A DNA stretch of 8,306 nucleotides. It comes from SIG622 sp045600125. Lineage in GTDB: Bacteria > Bacillota > Clostridia > Oscillospirales > CAG-382. The stretch is taken from contig JAZRXH010000125.1 of the NCBI GenBank assembly GCA_045600125.1, positions 1-8,306 of the forward strand, given 5' to 3'. A program made the translations under genes and the position numbers. Shown here piece after piece: positions 1 through 5,981 of the stretch; the stretch's first letter is position 1, and every line of letters begins with the position of its first letter. A model generated the notes under the pieces. It made no database searches. It was not told the origin of the DNA and worked only from the letters and a program-made list of their open reading frames with translations.

Positions 1-3000
1 AGAGAGCAGAGGAGGTAATACGAGCTGTCGTCCGAAAATGCGAGACGGTTGGCGCGGTCGTTTATAAGCCCGTACTTATTCGTGAAGCTATCATAGAGCC
101 GGGAGAGCTCCGCCTGCTGTGCCTTTACCTCCGTTTCCTGCGTGTATTCGGAGAGCTGAAGATCAATGAGAGCGTGAACACAGTCGCGCAGCTCCACCAT
201 GCCCTTGATGCGTTCTTTGGCTGTGGCGTTGAGCTCCGGGCGCACCATGATGCTGTTTTCCCGGAAATATACCTCACCGTCCACGACGGTATAGCTGTAA
301 TTCTTCACATCGGGATCGGCGGGAAGCGTGTCACGGATGGCTTCCTCCTCACCGAGATCGGGGAGCTCCGCTTCCCTGTAGGTGCCGCGGATGTTCTTTA
401 CCGCATCGGCAAGCTGATCGGCAAGCTCCAAACCCTCAATGGGCTCCACGGTGAAATCCTGCCGCCCATACTGTGTGCTGTCCGAGCTCTGCCGACCGAG
501 GATCATTTCCGGGTGCTCAACAAAATAGCTGTTGATGGTAAATCCGTCATCATTCTCGGCAAGGTGCGTCCACTCGGCATCAATGGTGATGGGATGATCG
601 CGCTTTTGGAGGAAGATGATGTCGGACACCACATCCGTGCCGGCATTCGCTTTGAAGGCGTTATTCGGCAGACGGATCGCGCCGAGGAAATCCGCCCGCT
701 CCGCCATATACCGCCGTGCCGTGCTGTCCTTCGCGTCCATCGTATAACGGCTCGTAACAAACGCCACCACGCCACCCGGACGCACCTGATCGAGCGCCTT
801 GGCAAAGAAATAGTTATGGATGGAGAAGCCGAGCTTATTGTACGCCTTATCGTTCACCTGGTACTGACCGAAGGGGACGTTTCCGACGGCAAGATCGAAG
901 AAGTCTCTCCGGTCGGTGTTCTCAAAGCCCGCCACGGTTATATTGGCGTTGGGATAGAGCTTTTGCGCGATACGTCCCGTGATGCTGTCGAGCTCCACGC
1001 CGTAGAGCTTACTGCCGGACATTTCCGGGGGCAGCATACCGAAGAAGTTGCCGACGCCCATCGCGGGCTCCAGAATGTTGCCGGAGCTAAAGCCCATGTT
1101 GCCGACGGCCTCATAGATGGCGCGGATGACGGTGGGACTGGTAAAATGCGCGTTCAGCGTAGAGGCTCTTGCCGCCGCATACTCCTCCGGGGAGAGCGTG
1201 GCGTAGAGCTCCTGAAACTCGTTCTTCCAGTTTTCTTTGCTTTCGTCGAAAGCGTCGGGAATGCCGCCCCAGCCGACATAGCGGGACAGAATCTCCTGTT
1301 CCTCCGGCGTCGCCGTGCGGTCATCGAACTCCAACTCTTTCAAAAGATTGATGGCGTCCATGTTCATGCGGAACTTGGCTTTCGGACCGCCTTCGCCTAA
1401 ATGATCGTCGGTAATACGGAAGTTTTGGGCAGGCGGATCAGGCTCAGTGGTCTTGATGGTCTGGATCACCACATCATAGGGAAGGTGGTTTTCCTCGGCG
1501 GGATAAACGGCGACGGTTTCGGTCGTGAATTTGGACGGTTCCGGCTCGTTGATATACTGCGCGTTCCGGGCATCCTGGTGCAGCATGCGGTCAAGGTTTT
1601 CTTTGCTCTCGGCGCGGAAGATCGGATAGTACAGCGACGGATCGCGCATCTGCACATCGTAGTCTCCGACGTTTGTGATCTCAAAGGGTTTTCCGTCGAG
1701 ATAGACGGTATCGCCGACGGAGTATAGGGCGCTGATGCGCTGCTCCTCATAGTGTGATAAGGCATCCGCGTTGGGAAAGACTTTTACTTCACCCTCGATC
1801 ACAGTGCTGATGGGCGCTTCATCAAGGATTTCGTCCATATCCCGGTCTTGCTCCGAAACCGGCTCGTCACGGATAACGGAAAAGAATCCATCGTCCAAAT
1901 GTGCGTCAAACCGGGCGCGGAGGATCTCCACCGGCTCCTGCTCGGGAATATCCGGGATCGTGTAATAAACGTAGTCCTCATCCACGCCGGAGAGAACGAT
2001 TCTGGCCTCATTACCGTCCATCGTTCCGGCGCGGACATGGTCGCCAACGTGATATATTCTCCCCTCCGGCGTGAGAAAAGCATTTTCCGCCTGCTCCATG
2101 GCGGTGATCCGTTCCGTGGGGGATTGTCCTACGAGCTGTGATGCGTCAATATCCCGACCGATCTTCAGAAAAGTAACGTGATGATCCCGCAGAAACTCAT
2201 CCCCGTGATAGCAGACCGGCGAGGCGATCACCACGCGCTGATCGTCGCGGAGCTTCGGCACAGCCCCGAAATCCGTTTCACTGCCGAAGCTCACCGGGGC
2301 ATAAAAATAGAGCGTGTTGCCGCGCTCTCCGAGGTATTCCGCTATATTCTTCTGCTCCTCCGGGAATCGTCCGTCGTTCATGAGCTGCAAAAGCCGGCGC
2401 TGTACCTGCGGCCATTTCAATGCTGTGTCAGCAAAAAGCGGCAGTTCATTTTCCGCACCGCCGTATTCCTTTTCGAGCCACTCTGCCGCACCGCGTTCTC
2501 TGCCGTGCTCACGCATATAGGAGAACATGCGGCGTTGACTGTCCGCATCGCCGTTCCAGCGCAGAAGAGCCTCGTCGATATCCTCTTGCGAAGGCTCCTG
2601 CTTGGGCTCTTCCGGTTTGCCCGCTTCGGGCTCTGCTTCAAAGCTGTCCTCTGCGAGCTCTTCCTCGTGCTCATATGCGAGAGCCGTTTCGACACGACGC
2701 ATATTTGTTTTACTGTCCACAGATGAGATTGTCACATTGTGATTTTCCCGGAGCTTATCGCAATAGTTCGCCAACTTCCATTTTGGAAAACCGCACATAT
2801 CCACGCTTCCGATATCGGGAATTCTGCGGAACGTAAGATACAGATCAAGCTCTTTTGCCGCGACCTTCGCATCCTCACCGTACATTTCAAAGAAATCTCC
2901 GACCTGATAGAGAACAATATCATCCGGGTGTTGTTCTTTGACACTATTATAAGCGGTGGGCGCATCATGGATCGCTTTGAATTTCTCCAGCTCCACGGCA

Positions 3001-5168
3001 GTCAGATAACGGTCTTTTTTTATAAGATCGTCAATTCGATTCGCCACATTCGTCCAGGATAAAGATACATCGGGACAGTCGGCCTTTTTGAACCGCTCGC
3101 CCTTTGCATCGTGGGCTTCATCGCTGTGCCTGGCACCGGAAACCGCGGGGCTTCTGCCGCCGATGCCGTACTCGTTTTTCAGAAAGTCCGCTTTCTCTTT
3201 TGTCGTGTGATCGGCTTTGAAAAACTCATAGATACGCAGCTTGCCCTCTGAAAAGCCGCTGCCGCCGCAGACGGCCTCGTTGATCTCATCCTCCGTAATA
3301 AACGGATAGGCGCTCGGAAGCTCCGCAAGCTCGGTGTGGTATTCCGTCCGTGGCAGATTCAAGTCCAAAAGATCGTGGAGAATTCTGTCTCCTCTGTGGT
3401 AATGAAAGCGCATCAGACTGCGATCATCCCCGTAGGCAAGCAGAAAGGCGTTGACCTGTGGGATCAGATTATTCCGAAACTCCGATTCTCCGATCCTTTC
3501 GGCAAGCCGCGCCGTTTCCTCGGAGAAACCGCCGCCGCGCAGCTCATCTATCCTGCCGAGGAAACCGATCTCGTGCGCTTCCTCACTCATATCGTGATAG
3601 AGATACCAAAGCTTTTCTGCAATCTGTCGGCGTTCATAGCTGTTCGCCTCCGCAAGCTCCACGTTGGTGGCAAAGGTGCCGTCCCGAAGCATTTGGTAGA
3701 TCTGTTCTGCCGCTTTTTCCCAGGGAACGATATCCGTTACCCGCGCATACCGGGCGTTGTTCCCGCGGGCAAGGCGGATGCCGTCCTCGGCGTACCATGC
3801 GGAAATGTCGCCCTGTGTGGTATGAAGCCCGTAACCGCCGTGATACTGCTCTTTCAGAAATTCCGTAAGATCTTCCGCGCTTTTCCCCTTGGAAAAGGCG
3901 GCGACAACGGCAAGCCGACCGTTTGCGCTGTTGCTGCCGTGCCGCAGGATCTGTTGAAGATCCTCTTCGGGACAGGAAAAAGCGAAGAGCGTTTGTTGTG
4001 CGCTCTCCGCTTCTTCTATCGTATGGATTTGTTCCTGCTCCGAGGGGAAAAAGGTCAACTGTAAATGAGCTCCCGGCAGATCATCTCCTCCGCCTGCGCC
4101 CGAAGCGCGTTCATCAGGCGCGTCCACTTCATCGGGTCGCTCGCTTTCAGGCTCTCCGTCACTCCCGCGCTCGCCATCAGCCGGGGCATCATCTGCTCCA
4201 ATCTCCGGTTCGCCGTCTCGTCGATCTCCTGCAGATGGGGGTACAGCGTCTCGTTGAGGATCATCCAATCCCACAGGATCGGGCGCTGCTCCCGAAGGTA
4301 CTTCTTCCGCATTCTCCCGTACCGACCGAGCGGCTCCGTCTCCTGCCGGCGCAGGGAGAGGTTCGGGATCAGATAATCCCCGTTCATCGTGTAGTTTAGT
4401 TCGTTCATAGCTTTCGCTCCTTTCGTGTTCTATCTTTTTTATCGTGACTTCGATCTGCCGCAGCATCCGTTCGCTGTGCTCACTGACCGCCGTGCCAAGC
4501 GCCGTTACGGTCGCGGGGGTGTTGAAATCAAAGACGTTCTGGAAATCCTCGTGATCGAAATAGTCCTCCGGGGATAAACCGCAGCGGGATAAAACGGCAT
4601 AGGCGGTGCTGACGGCGGCTGCGCGGCGGAAGGCTGCTCCGATGTTGTATTCATCGTACTCTTCCAGATAGGAATCGGCAACGATGTCGAGAATATCCCG
4701 TTGGTTTTCCTCCCAATACTCTGCGGCAAGAGTATCGGCAATGCGCTCTACCTGATTGGGGAGGACATTCCCCTCTACGGAAAAACGGTCAGAGAGCGCC
4801 GCTGTGACCGTATCCGTATGCTCCGGCTTCAGCTCCCATAAAAACGGACGACGGGAACGCTCGTTGCCGCCGGTGTCTGCCACATCGAAAACGTATTTGA
4901 GCCTGGGCATGTCTCCGGTGGTGTCGATCAGCGCGATGCCTTTGGAGCCGCGCTTTACATAGCGGTGCATTTTCTCGTTCCATAGATCGTACTCCGCGCA
5001 GGCGGTCGCCTCCGGGCGCTGGGCGAAGATCATGAGCTGTTCATGAAACGGGTACTTATACAGCCTCGCCGCCGTTTCCAGGAAAGCCGTCCACCGCTCC
5101 GCGCTGTCCGTCAGCCGGGCAGATACCTTTACTGCCATTTCGGAATAGAATTCCACTTTTCCCGGCAT
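1..5168 (-). CDS. Conjugative-element megaprotein: ArdC-like N-terminus, MutS-I-like and N6-methylase domains (C-terminus off window)
   Basis: At least 1722 codons are visible and no stop was found on hand translation. The start at 5168 follows AAAGGAGG with a 7-nt gap and gives MPGKVEFYSEMA. The motifs EQLMIFAQRP and RGSKGIAL (about residues 44-85) are those I know from ArdC-like N-termini of clostridial element proteins. Residues about 254-371 form a hydrophilic Asp/Glu/Pro/Gly/Ala/Arg linker that shares its DNA with tnpV. LSWTNVANRIDDLI lies near residue 700. A MutS domain I-like stretch around 735-815 contains F759-F760-E761. Methylase motif I, EPAMGVGNF, is at 1367-1375, and motif IV-like NVPFG at 1430-1434. 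Homologues usually continue into a SNF2/DEAD helicase, which would be off the left edge. The role is inferred: DNA modification or processing, or defence evasion, during element transfer. It acts in the cytoplasm. The start and frame are secure because the FFE and methylase codons fall in phase with this ATG. The exact biochemical function is not. Confidence 0.9.
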   Translation of the reverse strand, partial: MPGKVEFYSEMAVKVSARLTDSAERWTAFLETAARLYKYPFHEQLMIFAQRPEATACAEYDLWNEKMHRYVKRGSKGIALIDTTGDMPRLKYVFDVADTGGNERSRRPFLWELKPEHTDTVTAALSDRFSVEGNVLPNQVERIADTLAAEYWEENQRDILDIVADSYLEEYDEYNIGAAFRRAAAVSTAYAVLSRCGLSPEDYFDHEDFQNVFDFNTPATVTALGTAVSEHSERMLRQIEVTIKKIEHERSESYERTKLHDERGLSDPEPLPAPAGDGAARSVRENAEEVPSGAAPDPVGLDDPQRDAVPPSAGDRRDGEPEIGADDAPADGERGSDGEPESERPDEVDAPDERASGAGGGDDLPGAHLQLTFFPSEQEQIHTIEEAESAQQTLFAFSCPEEDLQQILRHGSNSANGRLAVVAAFSKGKSAEDLTEFLKEQYHGGYGLHTTQGDISAWYAEDGIRLARGNNARYARVTDIVPWEKAAEQIYQMLRDGTFATNVELAEANSYERRQIAEKLWYLYHDMSEEAHEIGFLGRIDELRGGGFSEETARLAERIGESEFRNNLIPQVNAFLLAYGDDRSLMRFHYHRGDRILHDLLDLNLPRTEYHTELAELPSAYPFITEDEINEAVCGGSGFSEGKLRIYEFFKADHTTKEKADFLKNEYGIGGRSPAVSGARHSDEAHDAKGERFKKADCPDVSLSWTNVANRIDDLIKKDRYLTAVELEKFKAIHDAPTAYNSVKEQHPDDIVLYQVGDFFEMYGEDAKVAAKELDLYLTFRRIPDIGSVDMCGFPKWKLANYCDKLRENHNVTISSVDSKTNMRRVETALAYEHEEELAEDSFEAEPEAGKPEEPKQEPSQEDIDEALLRWNGDADSQRRMFSYMREHGRERGAAEWLEKEYGGAENELPLFADTALKWPQVQRRLLQLMNDGRFPEEQKNIAEYLGERGNTLYFYAPVSFGSETDFGAVPKLRDDQRVVIASPVCYHGDEFLRDHHVTFLKIGRDIDASQLVGQSPTERITAMEQAENAFLTPEGRIYHVGDHVRAGTMDGNEARIVLSGVDEDYVYYTIPDIPEQEPVEILRARFDAHLDDGFFSVIRDEPVSEQDRDMDEILDEAPISTVIEGEVKVFPNADALSHYEEQRISALYSVGDTVYLDGKPFEITNVGDYDVQMRDPSLYYPIFRAESKENLDRMLHQDARNAQYINEPEPSKFTTETVAVYPAEENHLPYDVVIQTIKTTEPDPPAQNFRITDDHLGEGGPKAKFRMNMDAINLLKELEFDDRTATPEEQEILSRYVGWGGIPDAFDESKENWKNEFQELYATLSPEEYAAARASTLNAHFTSPTVIRAIYEAVGNMGFSSGNILEPAMGVGNFFGMLPPEMSGSKLYGVELDSITGRIAQKLYPNANITVAGFENTDRRDFFDLAVGNVPFGQYQVNDKAYNKLGFSIHNYFFAKALDQVRPGGVVAFVTSRYTMDAKDSTARRYMAERADFLGAIRLPNNAFKANAGTDVVSDIIFLQKRDHPITIDAEWTHLAENDDGFTINSYFVEHPEMILGRQSSDSTQYGRQDFTVEPIEGLELADQLADAVKNIRGTYREAELPDLGEEEAIRDTLPADPDVKNYSYTVVDGEVYFRENSIMVRPELNATAKERIKGMVELRDCVHALIDLQLSEYTQETEVKAQQAELSRLYDSFTNKYGLINDRANRLAFSDDSSYYLLCS
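4055..4408 (-). CDS. tnpV: TnpV-family protein nested in the megagene (+1 frame)
   Basis: The 117-aa product contains NGDYLIPNLSL, PLGRYGRMRKKYLREQRP, LYPHLQEIDETANRR and a C-terminus ending AQAEEMICRELIYS. These are the hallmarks of TnpV, the small protein named from Tn4451-type mobilizable transposons. Its molecular role is not established. The length matches the family. The ATG at 4408 has AAAGGAG 8 nt upstream. The whole gene lies inside the megagene on the same strand, with its codons one base downstream of the megagene phase. The megagene frame is open throughout and there encodes a disordered linker (about residues 254-371). TnpV looks like the frame with the stronger protein-level constraint. 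I am confident it is a TnpV-family sequence. Whether it is translated in this setting is not shown by sequence alone. Confidence 0.75.
   Translation of the reverse strand: MNELNYTMNGDYLIPNLSLRRQETEPLGRYGRMRKKYLREQRPILWDWMILNETLYPHLQEIDETANRRLEQMMPRLMASAGVTESLKASDPMKWTRLMNALRAQAEEMICRELIYS
4417..4423 (-). promoter_or_regulatory. Internal Shine-Dalgarno for nested tnpV
   Basis: The minus strand reads AAAGGAG with an 8-nt gap to the tnpV ATG at 4408. In the megagene frame the same bases fall in the codons for H-E-R-S-E-S-Y. A well-spaced ribosome binding site inside a long coding region supports independent translation of tnpV from the megagene mRNA. Confidence 0.6.
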
Positions 5169-5254
5169 GATTCATCCTCCTTTTTCGTAAAATAAAAATG
5201 TGCAGCCGTTTCCGACTGCACATAAAACTGATGCTGATAAATTTTTATTGCCAT
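5129..5254 (-). CDS. Possible 41-aa small ORF overlapping the megagene start
   Basis: An open frame starts with MAIKIYQHQFYVQSE and ends SIPKWQ. Its stop lies 40 bases inside the megagene, in another frame. The only upstream ribosome-binding candidate is a weak GAAAG. The frame contains the hairpin at 5198-5223, so the hairpin arms and this peptide compete as explanations of the same bases. It could be a leader peptide coupled to megagene translation, or chance. I recognise no family. Confidence 0.2.
   Translation of the reverse strand: MAIKIYQHQFYVQSETAAHFYFTKKEDESCREKWNSIPKWQ
5176..5183 (-). promoter_or_regulatory. Shine-Dalgarno of the megagene
   Basis: The minus strand reads AAAGGAGG, a near-perfect match to the anti-Shine-Dalgarno sequence, 7 nt before the ATG at 5168. 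It decides the start. A later TTG at 4058, which overlaps the tnpV stop, has no such signal and is internal to the same open frame. Confidence 0.85.
5187..5223 (-). terminator. Hairpin followed by T-rich tract (weak terminator or attenuator)
   Basis: The minus strand forms an 8-bp perfect stem, ATGTGCAG with CTGCACAT (5216-5223 with 5198-5205), and a 10-nt loop. TTTTATTTT follows. It sits about 66 bases after the stop of the 214-aa gene and only 30 bases before the megagene ATG. It looks like an intrinsic terminator between the surface-protein genes and the megagene. Because no room remains for a separate promoter after it, partial readthrough or attenuation is likely if it functions. The stem is short, so termination may be weak. 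Confidence 0.45.
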
Positions 5255-5288
5255 GTTCTTTCGGCGGTTCCTGCGGAAAGTCAAAGAA

Positions 5289-5933
5289 TCAATCTTCCTT
5301 GCCGTTGGCAGCAACGTTCTTTTTCTTCTTGCCGATCAGCAGACCGCCGACCAGACCAAGAGCAAGACAAGCCACGCCGACCACGATGGTCATATTGCCC
5401 TCAGAGAGCGTGGAGGCGGTGCCGTCGGGGATGTAGATGTCGCCGCACTCACAGATATAGGTGTGGACGTGATTCGCCCCTATTTCGACTTTATGATAAT
5501 TATAATAAACTGTGATGTCCTTGAAATATACGTAAGCGCCATTTGCAGGATTACCATAAAAGGATACATTCGGGCTGTTGATTTCGGTCACGGAGACCAT
5601 GTCGCCCTCGCCCACTTCGCCCTCACTCTTTGTCCCGCTGCTGACAAGCACATTCGGAAAATCTTCGCCAAAAAAGCCAAGCACAACGTCAATGCGCGTG
5701 ATCGTAATACCGTTTTGCGTTGGTCTGATCGTGAGAGTATCCGTACCGCCGCAGCACCAGCCATCTTCAGTAACCCACGTTGTATTCAACTCAAAGATGC
5801 CTTTTTCGCTTGTCGCTTGATAGCTGCCGTTGAATTTGATAGTGTCGGTATTTACACCCTCAGCAAACGCGACCGTGGGCAAAAGTCCCACCATAAGCAG
5901 CACGACCAGAAGAACGGGAATCAGTTTTTTCAT
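5289..5933 (-). CDS. Secreted, C-terminally membrane-anchored protein of unknown function (214 aa)
   Basis: The start at 5933 (MKKLIPVLLVVLLMVG) gives a clean signal peptide, with cleavage probably after AFA near residue 24, and has GGAG 9 nt upstream. A 12-residue longer start at 5969 is poorer because that extension is encoded by the upstream heptad repeat. Residues about 27-145 look like an all-beta extracellular domain (for example ITITRIDVVLGFF and YVYFKDITVYYNY), reminiscent of beta-sandwich modules in clostridial surface proteins. I do not recognise a named family. A short HTYICECGD segment (158-165) is followed by ASTLSEGN (173-180), a membrane segment (about 181-201) and a KKKK tail, so the body faces outward. 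It follows the 691-aa surface gene by 32 bases and shares that C-terminal module, so the two are probably co-transcribed and anchored in the same way. Confidence 0.8.
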   Translation of the reverse strand: MKKLIPVLLVVLLMVGLLPTVAFAEGVNTDTIKFNGSYQATSEKGIFELNTTWVTEDGWCCGGTDTLTIRPTQNGITITRIDVVLGFFGEDFPNVLVSSGTKSEGEVGEGDMVSVTEINSPNVSFYGNPANGAYVYFKDITVYYNYHKVEIGANHVHTYICECGDIYIPDGTASTLSEGNMTIVVGVACLALGLVGGLLIGKKKKNVAANGKED

Positions 5934-5953
5934 GGTGTTTATCTCCACTCTCA

Positions 5954-5981
5954 ACTCCTCACTCCTCACTCCTCATTCCTC
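5954..5981. repeat. Tandem 7-bp repeat (ACTCCTC, four units)
   Basis: Plus-strand units are ACTCCTC at 5954, 5961 and 5968, then ATTCCTC at 5975, with a decayed fifth unit after it. On the minus strand each unit reads GAGGAGT, which resembles a Shine-Dalgarno sequence. The array spans the stop codon of the 691-aa gene and the leader of the 214-aa gene. Confidence 0.85.

Noticed and set aside
174..1400. 408-aa open frame on the plus strand
   Set aside because: It lies antisense to the methylase domain of the megagene, whose motifs are clear. The product has no recognisable domain and there is no good ribosome site.
4056..4058. TTG start overlapping the tnpV stop, as if a separate gene followed tnpV by translational coupling
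   Set aside because: The frame is open well upstream of it to the ATG at 5168, with recognisable N-terminal family motifs and a strong ribosome site, so TTG is an internal leucine codon.
3336..4064. 242-aa open frame on the plus strand
   Set aside because: Antisense to the well-supported megagene; its composition is what codon bias on the other strand would give.
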